DNA from: Victivallaceae bacterium
Lineage (GTDB): Bacteria > Verrucomicrobiota > Lentisphaeria > Victivallales > Victivallaceae
Direction of reading: 5' to 3'
DNA: 63,836 bases
Assembly (NCBI GenBank): GCA_024405735.1
Contig: JAKSOF010000013.1
Coordinates: forward strand, 1 to 63,836
Shown: positions 1 through 8,037 of the stretch, piece by piece
Position numbering within the stretch: the first letter of the stretch is position 1
Layout: the number at the start of each line of letters is the position of its first letter
Position numbers and translations under genes: made by a program
The notes under the pieces: generated by a model
Seen by the model: only the letters and a program-made list of their open reading frames with translations
The model's database searches: none
What the model was told of the DNA's origin: nothing

Positions 1-54
1 GAGAGATGAGAGATGAGAGATGAGAGATGAGAGATGAGAGATGAGAGATGAGAG
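1..54. repeat. 7-bp tandem repeat GAGAGAT (about seven units), cut by window edge
   Basis: Seven consecutive GAGAGAT units fill the first 49 bases and a degenerate unit follows. The array continues off the left edge. A five-unit version lies at 7585-7624 at the head of the second copy of the same larger repeat. It is not inside a gene. Confidence 0.9.
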
Positions 55-60
55 AGTCCC

Positions 61-300
61 ACGCAGATGCCACTCTCGCGGCGTTGCCGCGAAATTGACG
101 GGGCAATGGGAATAGTGAGAGTTGTGGGAGTTGTGGGATTTGTGAGATAAGACAAGCCTGCGTAGCCCAGAGCAAAGCGACTGTTGCAACGCTCACGTCA
201 TAGATCGCGGAAAAGAACGTATTGTCCCACATCTCCCACAGCTCTCACTCCTCCCAAAAATCCCACTGTATCACATCCTTTTCGCGCCCGCGGGCGCGAG
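61..300. repeat. Long hairpin-forming repeat, copy A
   Basis: This stretch is strongly similar to 7640-7870. It starts with a short GCGGC/GCCGC hairpin and then carries a G-rich arm (about 114-149, GTTGTGGGA units) and a C-rich arm (about 232-266) that can pair into a roughly 35-bp imperfect stem with an ~80-nt loop. No open reading frame here is convincing. It may be a MITE-like element or a structured RNA. It lies left of the peptide/giant-protein cassette and copy B lies to its right. Confidence 0.7.
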
Positions 301-331
301 ACATCCCGCGTCGTACGCACCTATTTGCAGT

Positions 332-370
332 AAAAAAAAACGACAGCACGCATTACGTACTGTCTTTTTT
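332..370 (-). terminator. Rho-independent terminator after peptide 1
   Basis: A 9-bp stem (342-350 with 356-364, one G-U pair on the minus strand) with a 5-nt loop is followed on the minus strand by nine U residues (332-340). A T-run on the other side (365-370) makes it potentially bidirectional. Confidence 0.8.
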
Positions 371-424
371 GATACAAAAGACGTCGTCAGCCATAAAAAG
401 CGGCGACAGCAAGTCTTTCTGCGA

Positions 425-556
425 CTAAATATCATCTCCCGAGGGACAAATATCATCTGCGGGACCGACACAATCGACGTAGCAACTGGCACCCTTGGCA
501 TAGTCCGAATTGAAATCGATCAATTCGGGCTTTTCGTAATCAAATTGAGTCATCAT
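425..556 (-). CDS. Putative RiPP precursor peptide 1 (43 aa)
   Basis: Small gene with a good ribosome site (AGGAGAGG) eight bases before a double ATG, its own promoter and a strong terminator. The N-terminal half carries FDYEKPELIDF, a Y-x-x-P-x-L leader-type motif like the one bound by RRE domains in lasso and some radical-SAM RiPP systems. The C-terminal half is short, acidic and Cys-containing (C25-Y-V-D-C29, then DDIC37PSGDDI). It is a clear paralog of the peptide at 790-921: the leader, the CYxDC box and the DDICPS box are all kept, and spacing between boxes differs by small indels. No maturase, protease or exporter is in the window; genes to the left of base 1 would be the place to look. 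The RiPP assignment is inference; that the gene is real is well supported by the duplication pattern. Confidence 0.75.
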   Translation of the reverse strand: MMTQFDYEKPELIDFNSDYAKGASCYVDCVGPADDICPSGDDI

Positions 557-579
557 TATCCTCTCCTACAATTAGTAAT

Positions 580-607
580 AATATATCACTTATTTCGCAT
601 TATGCAA
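580..607 (-). promoter_or_regulatory. Sigma-70-type promoter of peptide 1
   Basis: Minus-strand TTGCAT (602-607), 16-bp spacer and TATATT (580-585), about 25 bases before the start codon. This gives peptide 1 expression independent of the giant-protein transcript. Confidence 0.75.
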
Positions 608-740
608 GCGGATTTTACATCGATTTTAAAGTTTTTTTGCATTTTTTTGCATTTCGGAAAAAATCTTTTACAAAAAAACATTCTTTTTGCCGATCAAAAA
701 ACGGCAGTATGCAATTTTGCGTACCGCCGTTTCGGACATA

Positions 741-773
741 AAAAAACTGTCGCCGGTCTTAAACCGGCGACAG
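741..773 (-). terminator. Rho-independent terminator after peptide 2
   Basis: A perfect 11-bp stem (747-757 with 763-773, arm CTGTCGCCGGT) with a 5-nt loop is followed on the minus strand by seven U residues. It closes the giant-protein/peptide-2 transcript before peptide 1. Confidence 0.88.
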
Positions 774-789
774 GGAGTCGTTTCAGCGA

Positions 790-921
790 CTAAATAGTAT
801 CTACCGAAGAGGGGCAGATGTCATCGCTTTCACAATCGATGTAGCAACTACCGCCTTCGCCTTTCGCGCAAACCGAATCGAAATCGAGCAATTCGGGCTT
901 TTCATAATCAAACGGAATCAT
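790..921 (-). CDS. Putative RiPP precursor peptide 2 (43 aa)
   Basis: Small gene starting 33 bases after the stop of the 2137-residue protein, with its own AAGGAG site, so very probably on the same mRNA. The peptide has the same leader block as peptide 1 (PFDYEKPELLDF) and the same Cys core (SC26YIDC30, DDIC36PSS), plus an extra Cys18. Leader identity, core boxes and even the bases just after the stop (TAGTCGC) are shared, showing a recent tandem duplication. Acidic residues surround each Cys. It has no signal peptide and is far too short for an enzyme. A precursor of a modified peptide is the simplest reading. An alternative is a small metal-binding or regulatory peptide working with the giant protein. 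Confidence 0.75.
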   Translation of the reverse strand: MIPFDYEKPELLDFDSVCAKGEGGSCYIDCESDDICPSSVDTI

Positions 922-954
922 CTTTTTTCTCCTTACTAATTATGCAAACCAGAA

Positions 955-3900
955 TTACGCCAATTTCGCAACCTTGAGGGCTGTGTCCTCTTTGTAGAAC
1001 TTGTAGCCCGCATCCTCGAACGTCGCAACGTAGGCTTCCTGGTCAGCATCCCACACCGCGATGCCCGCGTTGTCGCCGATCGTCAAGTTGATCTTGGAGT
1101 CGCCGGAGTCGTCGAGCGTAAACCCTGTCCAATTGGTCATCAGACCCTCGTTACCGAAGTTGAAGACCGTCCAACCCTCTTCGCCGATATCCGTAGTGGA
1201 GATCAGACTCAGTTTGTCGCCGGAGAAGTTATTCGCGCCTTTGCCCCAGTCAAGCGTACCGTTGGTGATGCTCCAGTCGCTGACGCTTGAGAGCATACCG
1301 TAAGAGACGATCTTCACGTCGCCGTCCTTGATCGCCACGGCATCGAAACCGGTGATCTTCTTGACGCCTTCGTTCGAGCCGATCTCGCCGCTGAATCCGT
1401 CAAAGGCGAGCGTACGCGTACCCGTGACAAATTTGCCTTCGGCAGAGTCATCGCCGCCGGAGCAGTCGCCGGTGATGTGACCGCCGATCGAGAGATCGTC
1501 GCCGGAACCTTTGAAAGTCAGCGTCGTATTGCCGGAAACCGTGCCTTTGCCGTAGTTGCCCGCGACGAGGTTGCCGCCGATCACAACGGAAGCCGTCGTC
1601 GTATCGATCGTCACATTGATGTCGCCATTCCACTCAAGGGAAGCCGACGTCGCATTGGCTATCTTATTCGCGAAACTGCCGCCGAAAACATATCCGGCGA
1701 CCACGCCGCCATTGATGGTCACGTTTGACGTACCGTAAATCTTGGCGGAACCTTCGCCCTGCAGATAGCAGCCGCCGCCGAGCGCCTTGACCGTGCCGCC
1801 CGCGAGCGTCACATTGGTATTCAAGGTGCCTTCGACCGAAGCGTCCGCGCCGTTGACGAGCGCACCGCCGATGAGCGAATTGCTGAAACTGCCGCCGTTG
1901 ACGATAACGGTCGACGTGCTGTCAATATCCGCAACGTGTGTCGTCAGATAGGAACTTCCGACGATGGCTTTGCCGATGACCTTGTCGGTGTCGATCGTAA
2001 CTTTCGATTCACTGACGACCGCCGAACCTTTGCCGCCGCCGATAAGCGACGAGAAACTGTTCTCCGCGTTGCTGCCGCTGACGGTAAGTTCGCCCTGCGC
2101 GTAGACATTGCCGGAAACGGTCGAGCCGGAGAGAACGACTTTGCCGTTGCCGATGAGCTCATCGGCAACGTTGCCGGTGACGTGGGCGACGGCGTCTTTC
2201 GCCATCATCGATTTCGCATCATCGATGTTCGCGAAGGCGCTGACACCAAAGAGAAGTCCCTTCGCCGAAGCGTCGAAGGTCTTCGTGTCGAAGAGATCGG
2301 AGCCATCCCACTTGGCGTTGATGTAAACGTCATTCTGAGCCGCCGCGACGTAGGTGCCGAGATTCATCCCGTCATCCGAGGTGAAGATCTTGTTCCCGAC
2401 CTCGGAAGTGATCTCGCCGGAGCCGGAGAGCGTCGCGTTGTCTTCGACGACCGTGAAGTAGGCGTTCTGCGCGATGGCGGTGTTGACGATGATCGTGCCG
2501 TTGTTCTCGACGTTGCCGAGGGCCTTGAAGTATTCGTCTTTCCACTCGCCGACGCTCTTTTCGCCGTAAACGAGTTTCACGCCGTCGTTGACGACCACGT
2601 CGAAATTCGAAGCGATCGCGGAAACGATCGAGTCGGCGGCGACCGTGACCGTCGCGGTGCCTTCGATCGTACCGTCATTGACGATACCTTTGCGGAGGAT
2701 CGTGCCGCCCGCCAGCGTGATGGCGGCGTTACCTTTGATGAGCCCCCCGGTAGTGGCAATGTCGGTAACGTAGAGACCGCGTTTCAGCAGACTGTCGGTG
2801 ATGACGACATCAAGATTGCCGCCGATCGTGGCGCCGTTGCGGGTGACCATGTAGCAGGCGCTGGTCGAGCCCGTGGTGCCGAGCGCCGAGTCGGTGATCT
2901 TGACGGAAACGTCGCCCGTGACCGTACCGGCGCTGATCACGACGAAACCGTTGCCGGCTTCCGAGTTTTCACACTCGATATTGAGTTCACCGATGGTCAT
3001 GTCCGCATTGTTCTGGAAGGCGACGGAGTTGGTGACTTTCGTATCGGCGATGTCGATGTTTTCGATGCCGTTCATCCCTTCGAGCGAGCCGAAAGCTCCG
3101 CCGGTGACGAAAAGCTTGCCGCCGTCGGCGGCGCGGCTGAACGCATTGGCGGCGTTGCTGTAAGCATCGGTGCCGTAGGTCGTGGTGTAACCGCCCTCGA
3201 GGACGATCGTCGATTCCGCCGTATAGTTGCTGTTGAGATAAGTATCGGCGGAGGATGCGACCGGACGTTTGTCTTCCGGGACCTCGCTGTACTTGCCGAA
3301 AGCGTCGGTACCGATGGTCAGCACCCGGTCGCCGAACTGGACGTTATCGCCGACGCTCTTTTCGGTCCACAGCACACTGAAATAAATCGGACTCATCTGA
3401 TAGTAGAAGGCGTTGCCGTTTTTCACCAGCTGATAGCCCTTGGACTCATCAGCGCCGACGAGATCGATCCTGTCCTCCGTGACGCCGGGCGACGAAAGGA
3501 TGAAGTACTGCGCCTTGGTGTATTCGCAATCTTCCAAATTGACGGTGTAGGTTCCGGTGTAACCGTTGCTGGCGCCGTTGAAAGTCAGACCGCAATCGTA
3601 TTCTCCGACGTTGATCGTGATCGTGTCGAAATACTTCATCCCAACCGGGGTGTTGGGGGCGCCGTCCATTCCGATGACGGCGGCTCCCGTCACGACGAGA
3701 TCGATGCCCGCGTTTTCACCCTTGGCGACTTTGCCGTAACTCTCGACCCCGCCGATCGTCGAACCGGAAAGCGTGACCGTGACGCGGTGATTATCCGAGA
3801 CGGTCCAGGTAGCATCCTGAGCGCTGGTGCCGAAGTGAAGCGCATCGACATAACTCCCATCGGTGATGGAAATATTGACATCGTCGGTAGAGCCGATATT

Positions 3901-6900
3901 CATGGTCCCTTGGATCTTGCTGACGGTACCGCCCTTAACGGTCACATCGACCGTACCGGTGAGGTTGCCGGCATAAGCGTTGCCGAAATAGACAACGCCG
4001 ACTCTGCCGCCGTTTACGACTTCGATCGTCGAAGACTCGATCTCGAGGTCACCGCTACTGGCGGCATGGCCGGCGCCGATCGAATGAACATAGGCGCCTT
4101 TTTCGACCGTGAAGATGTTGGAACTTCCCTCGGCGCCGATGTTGAGCACCGCGCCGTTGATGCCGGATGTCCCGCCACAAGCAAGGATGGCATTGGTCAC
4201 GATGACGTGTTTGTAGTTCCAGAGCTTGCGGTTGCCGCCGCCGGTGGAAACCGTGTTGGAGCCGCCCGTGATGACCAGAGTCCCCGTCTTGCCGGTCGCA
4301 TCCGCCGCATCGTCGAAGTTGTTGTAGAGCTTGACGGAGGAGTCGGCATCGCCGATCGCCGCGCTGAAAGTACCGCTCGGGCAGATGACCTCTTTCACCG
4401 TGCCTTTGGCGAGGTTCTTCCAATCGTAGTTGAAGAAATTGTCGGGGCTTTGGATCGCCTTTTCATCCTTGTCGGCAACGTCTTTCGCGTCAGCGTAGCT
4501 GAAGAAAGCGTCGGTGCCGATCGTGTAGTCCTTGCCGTTGACCGTCACGGTCTCGCCGTCGGTCTTATCCGCCCAGTCATTGCTGAAGCAGACGAATTTT
4601 TTCTGCAGATAAAGTTCATTATGCGAGCTGCTCCACACGACTTCGTAGTCGCTCGACGGAGTACCGACCCAGACGATATCGTTACTGATAACGTCGCTCG
4701 AATGGATCAGCCGGCGCTTGTCCACGCCCTCGCCGAAAGTGAAGCCCTCGACGTCGATCGTGATCGTCCCGGTATAGTTGTTGAAGCCGGTGGAAACGAA
4801 GAGATTACCGTTTTGCGCCTTGATCGTCACCATGTCAATGATATCAAAGACGGCAGAGGCGACGCTCCAGGTGCCGACCCGGCTCGCCCCGGTCACGACG
4901 AAATTGACCGCCGAATTCGCGCCCTTGTTGAAGGCGCCCGCGCCGTATTTTTTCATCTCGCCGATCGTACCGCCCGCCATCGTGATCGTGATGGTGCTGT
5001 CGTCAAGCAAATTCATCGCGTTGGCACCCGCGCCGGTCGGACCGAAGTCAAGCAACGCGATCCGCGCCTTGTCGCCGACCGTGATGTTGGCGCTCGAGAA
5101 GGAAACTCCGGTGATGCCCCAAGTAAAGGTGCTGACCAAGCTGTTTTCCATATTGACGTTGACGGTGCCTTTGGCGGTGCCGGAGTAACCGACCATAAGC
5201 AGAGTCGAAACAGTGCCGCCGTCCACGTTGATCGTCGCGGTGTCGAAAACGGACGTCCCGCTGGAAACAACGCCGATCGACTGGACGTAGGCGCCGTCAT
5301 TTACGGTAAGCGTATTGCTGTAGGAGGCGTCGCTGACGCCGCCCATCACGTTGAAACCAGCACCGTTGGGAGCTTTTTGGTAAGTCACGCGCGTACCATT
5401 CGTAAAGATCGAATTGGCGTGAACGAAATTTTCACGTCCGCCGCCGGCCGCGGTGTTGTCGTAACTCGTCGCGCCGCCAGCCACGACAAAGGTGCCGGTC
5501 TTGCCGGCGGCGGACGCCGCATCGCTCCAGGAGGAATACGCCTTTACATTGGCATCGCCGATCTTGGTCGCGATCGTGCCGCTCGGGCAAATGACGGTAA
5601 CGTCACTTCCGGCGGCTTTCCCGGACCATCCGGCATTGTAGAAATTGTCGGGGCTCGTAACCACCCAGCCTTCTCTCTCCGCCGCCGCCTTGGCATCTGT
5701 ATAGAGGAAGAAAGCGTTGGTGCCGATGATCGCTTTTTCTCCATCGACGTCAACTTCCGTCCCGTCCGCCAGACCTTCCCACGCGGAGCTGAAATAAGCG
5801 CAGGGTGCGACGACATAAAGATTCTTGTCGTCGGTGCTCTTGACAAGGGTGTACTTGGTTGACGGAGCGCCGTCCGCCACGATCGAAATACTGGTCGCGT
5901 TGATCGCGCCGCCGCCTTTGAGGACGAGCTTGCGCGCCGAGGTCGCCACATAATCCGTCGCGTCGATGGTGATCGCGACATTCGCGCCGATGGAGCCGCC
6001 CGTGGTCAACTGCGCCGTCGCGTCGATGGTGATCGTCTGGACGGCGTCGCCGAGCGTCTTGATGTAGGACTCTTGCGTGCCTTCGACATTGACCGAAAAC
6101 TTATTCTGGACGGCGTTGTAGTAGGTGATATCGCCGCCGACGATGTATTCTTTCTTCACCGTATCATAGAAAACGCCTTTTTTGACGGTGAAAGAGCCGT
6201 CGGGATTCTGCACCTTGGTCGCGCCGGAGATCATCAGATAACGCGTTTCCTGATCGACGTAGCTGGTCTCGCCCACATGCTCTTCGCCGTAGGTGATCCC
6301 ATTACCGCTCGGCGTGCAGTAGGTACCGCCCGTCACGACCGCCGTGCCGCCGGTGACGGCGAGCGCGCCGAGGTAGCCCGGGGCGTAGGTGCCGGTGACT
6401 GTGCCGCCATTGAGCACGAGATCATACCCCAGCGCCGACCAGTAACCCAAATTTGAGTCGGCGCTGCCGACGTTGCCGAGTTTGCCGCCGTCCTCGACGG
6501 TGACGGTGATGGTCTGCAACTTCACGTCGAAAGTTTTGTACCATTCGGCAGCACCGACACTGCGGTTGGACATCTTGAAATTCGACAGACTACTGCCTTC
6601 TCCAGAAATCGTCAGATTGACGTTGCCATTCATGCCGTTGAAACTGGCGCCGCCGCTGACGCCGATATACATCGTAGTGACTTTGCCGCCGTCGCGGAGA
6701 ATGACGTCGAAATCATTCATTGCCACGTTGCTTCCGGCGATCGTCCCGACGCTGCCGCCCGCCACATCGACCACCGCGTGATTGTGCGTGGCAGAGTACG
6801 CCGGCACCACCGTGCCCGCATACGCGCCTTCGCCGACATAAAGATAAGCGAGTTCCGTCGTACTGGCATATCCCGTAACATACGCCGTACTGGTCACCGT

Positions 6901-7368
6901 GCTCCCCGAAAGAAGGAAGGATTCGACCGAGGCGACCGTGCCGGAACCGGGTCCGAAAATGGCGCTGCCGTTATTATAAGAGCCCCCTGTGACATCGGGA
7001 TTTTTGACAAACATGGCATCGGTGACCACGTTGCTGTAGCCGCCGATCACGGGGATATTGGTGGACGCGCCGCCGCCGACACAGGCGAAACTGCCGCTCA
7101 CAACGTAAACGGTGCCGCCGGCATTATTCGCCTTGGTAGCGGCAGCCGTCACCGCCGTTTTCATGTCGCCGAAACCCGCCGAAGCGGCGAGGATCGCATC
7201 TTTGCCGAGCTCTGCGATGACTTCGACGTCGCCGACCGTGACCGTGACCAGGTCGCCTTCCTTGTAATTTTCCCCAGTTTCGGGATTGACCGCGTCCGCA
7301 GTCCATTTATCGCTCACGAAGAATAGATTCGTCGCGGGCACTTCTTTGATGAGCATCTCGTCTGCCAT
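955..7368 (-). CDS. Giant repetitive beta-rich surface-type protein (2137 aa)
   Basis: Very long Gly/Thr/Ser/Val/Asn-rich protein built from short beta-strand repeats (TVxGGTV, GNVxVT types) like the right-handed beta-helix passenger domains of adhesins. A module of the type F-S-x-x-W ... G-x-x-V-T-V-x-G-x-x-x-x-I-G-T-x-A-F recurs near residues 15, 523, 926, 1326 and 1681, in the middle copies followed by SPDNF and ICPSGT boxes. The start has a strong AAGGAG site. It lacks a Sec signal peptide (it begins MADEMLIKEVPATN) and no beta-barrel autotransporter domain is visible. The last ~130 residues resemble the C-terminus of the protein at 11626-13425 and end in a matching YKFYKED-x-ALKVAKLA tail. 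Role and secretion route are unknown; adhesin or sheath protein is inference. Confidence 0.85.
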   Translation of the reverse strand: MADEMLIKEVPATNLFFVSDKWTADAVNPETGENYKEGDLVTVTVGDVEVIAELGKDAILAASAGFGDMKTAVTAAATKANNAGGTVYVVSGSFACVGGGASTNIPVIGGYSNVVTDAMFVKNPDVTGGSYNNGSAIFGPGSGTVASVESFLLSGSTVTSTAYVTGYASTTELAYLYVGEGAYAGTVVPAYSATHNHAVVDVAGGSVGTIAGSNVAMNDFDVILRDGGKVTTMYIGVSGGASFNGMNGNVNLTISGEGSSLSNFKMSNRSVGAAEWYKTFDVKLQTITVTVEDGGKLGNVGSADSNLGYWSALGYDLVLNGGTVTGTYAPGYLGALAVTGGTAVVTGGTYCTPSGNGITYGEEHVGETSYVDQETRYLMISGATKVQNPDGSFTVKKGVFYDTVKKEYIVGGDITYYNAVQNKFSVNVEGTQESYIKTLGDAVQTITIDATAQLTTGGSIGANVAITIDATDYVATSARKLVLKGGGAINATSISIVADGAPSTKYTLVKSTDDKNLYVVAPCAYFSSAWEGLADGTEVDVDGEKAIIGTNAFFLYTDAKAAAEREGWVVTSPDNFYNAGWSGKAAGSDVTVICPSGTIATKIGDANVKAYSSWSDAASAAGKTGTFVVAGGATSYDNTAAGGGRENFVHANSIFTNGTRVTYQKAPNGAGFNVMGGVSDASYSNTLTVNDGAYVQSIGVVSSGTSVFDTATINVDGGTVSTLLMVGYSGTAKGTVNVNMENSLVSTFTWGITGVSFSSANITVGDKARIALLDFGPTGAGANAMNLLDDSTITITMAGGTIGEMKKYGAGAFNKGANSAVNFVVTGASRVGTWSVASAVFDIIDMVTIKAQNGNLFVSTGFNNYTGTITIDVEGFTFGEGVDKRRLIHSSDVISNDIVWVGTPSSDYEVVWSSSHNELYLQKKFVCFSNDWADKTDGETVTVNGKDYTIGTDAFFSYADAKDVADKDEKAIQSPDNFFNYDWKNLAKGTVKEVICPSGTFSAAIGDADSSVKLYNNFDDAADATGKTGTLVITGGSNTVSTGGGNRKLWNYKHVIVTNAILACGGTSGINGAVLNIGAEGSSNIFTVEKGAYVHSIGAGHAASSGDLEIESSTIEVVNGGRVGVVYFGNAYAGNLTGTVDVTVKGGTVSKIQGTMNIGSTDDVNISITDGSYVDALHFGTSAQDATWTVSDNHRVTVTLSGSTIGGVESYGKVAKGENAGIDLVVTGAAVIGMDGAPNTPVGMKYFDTITINVGEYDCGLTFNGASNGYTGTYTVNLEDCEYTKAQYFILSSPGVTEDRIDLVGADESKGYQLVKNGNAFYYQMSPIYFSVLWTEKSVGDNVQFGDRVLTIGTDAFGKYSEVPEDKRPVASSADTYLNSNYTAESTIVLEGGYTTTYGTDAYSNAANAFSRAADGGKLFVTGGAFGSLEGMNGIENIDIADTKVTNSVAFQNNADMTIGELNIECENSEAGNGFVVISAGTVTGDVSVKITDSALGTTGSTSACYMVTRNGATIGGNLDVVITDSLLKRGLYVTDIATTGGLIKGNAAITLAGGTILRKGIVNDGTIEGTATVTVAADSIVSAIASNFDVVVNDGVKLVYGEKSVGEWKDEYFKALGNVENNGTIIVNTAIAQNAYFTVVEDNATLSGSGEITSEVGNKIFTSDDGMNLGTYVAAAQNDVYINAKWDGSDLFDTKTFDASAKGLLFGVSAFANIDDAKSMMAKDAVAHVTGNVADELIGNGKVVLSGSTVSGNVYAQGELTVSGSNAENSFSSLIGGGKGSAVVSESKVTIDTDKVIGKAIVGSSYLTTHVADIDSTSTVIVNGGSFSNSLIGGALVNGADASVEGTLNTNVTLAGGTVKALGGGCYLQGEGSAKIYGTSNVTINGGVVAGYVFGGSFANKIANATSASLEWNGDINVTIDTTTASVVIGGNLVAGNYGKGTVSGNTTLTFKGSGDDLSIGGHITGDCSGGDDSAEGKFVTGTRTLAFDGFSGEIGSNEGVKKITGFDAVAIKDGDVKIVSYGMLSSVSDWSITNGTLDWGKGANNFSGDKLSLISTTDIGEEGWTVFNFGNEGLMTNWTGFTLDDSGDSKINLTIGDNAGIAVWDADQEAYVATFEDAGYKFYKEDTALKVAKLA

Positions 7369-7469
7369 ACTTTTTCTCCTTGTGGTTAGTTGCTTCGATT
7401 GCTCTAACTATATCTTTCTAACGGTAATTTTTTTCAAAAACAAGGTACAATTCTTCTACACCTTTGCAT

Positions 7470-7498
7470 ACAATAGCACCTGTTTCAAATTTTTTCAA
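7470..7498 (-). promoter_or_regulatory. Promoter of the giant-protein operon
   Basis: Minus-strand TTGAAA (7493-7498), 17-bp spacer and TATTGT (7470-7475), leaving a ~100-nt leader before the ATG at 7368. Confidence 0.6.
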
Positions 7499-7584
7499 GT
7501 CCTTTTATATCAAAATTTTTTGTTTTTTATAACGCTCTTGCAAAAAGCAAGTTACGAGCCGAGGAGATGATCCCCCGCCGCGCG

Positions 7585-7624
7585 GAGAGATGAGAGATGA
7601 GAGATGAGAGATGAGAGATGAGAT
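7585..7624. repeat. 7-bp tandem repeat GAGAGAT (five units)
   Basis: Five perfect GAGAGAT units (7585-7619) and a partial unit. This is the same motif as at 1-54 and also sits at the head of the long hairpin repeat. Confidence 0.9.
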
Positions 7625-7639
7625 TGCACTGCGCATATG

Positions 7640-7880
7640 GTTGTCTCGCGGCGTTGCCGCGAAATTTACGGGGCAATGGGAATCGTGGGATTTGTGGGAG
7701 TTGTGGGAGTTGTGGGATAAGACAAGCCTGCGACGATCCGGAGCAAAGCGACTGTTACAACGCTCACGTCATAGATCGCGGAAAAGAGCGTATGGTCCCA
7801 TATCTCCCACAGCTCTCACTCCTCCCACAAATCCCACTGTATCGCATCCTTTTCGCGCCCGCGGCGCGATGCATCGCTCC
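7640..7880. repeat. Long hairpin-forming repeat, copy B
   Basis: Near-copy of 61-300 in the same orientation. The G-rich arm 7685-7719 and the C-rich arm 7801-7837 form an imperfect stem of about 35 bp around an 81-nt loop. Apparent plus-strand reading frames here are not gene-like. Together with copy A it brackets the giant-protein/peptide cassette. Confidence 0.75.
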
Positions 7881-8037
7881 GCGTAGTGCAATCTCATCTC
7901 CCTGTCCTCCAAAGCTCGCAGAGCGACGGAGGATCATCTCTCATAACTGCAAAAGCGGGAGTTGTGAGACAAGGCAGTCGGGCGTGAGCGCCCTCTTGCA
8001 CCCATTGCGTCAAGGTGTGACGATATAAAAAAATCCG
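7881..8037. other. Non-coding tail between repeat B and the acyl-CoA ligase
   Basis: No gene is visible. The segment 8001-8033 closely matches 21072-21105; in both places it lies just past the stop of a minus-strand gene. A small GGGC/GCCC hairpin lies near 7978. Confidence 0.5.

Noticed and set aside
1-330. CRISPR or coding repeat at the left edge
   Set aside because: GAGAGAT units have no spacers, and the region has no conserved frame.
1936-5862. A 1308-codon open frame on the plus strand
   Set aside because: It is the antisense of the giant repetitive gene. Its Asp/Arg/Val-rich composition comes from the GC-rich repeats on the other strand and it has no ribosome site.
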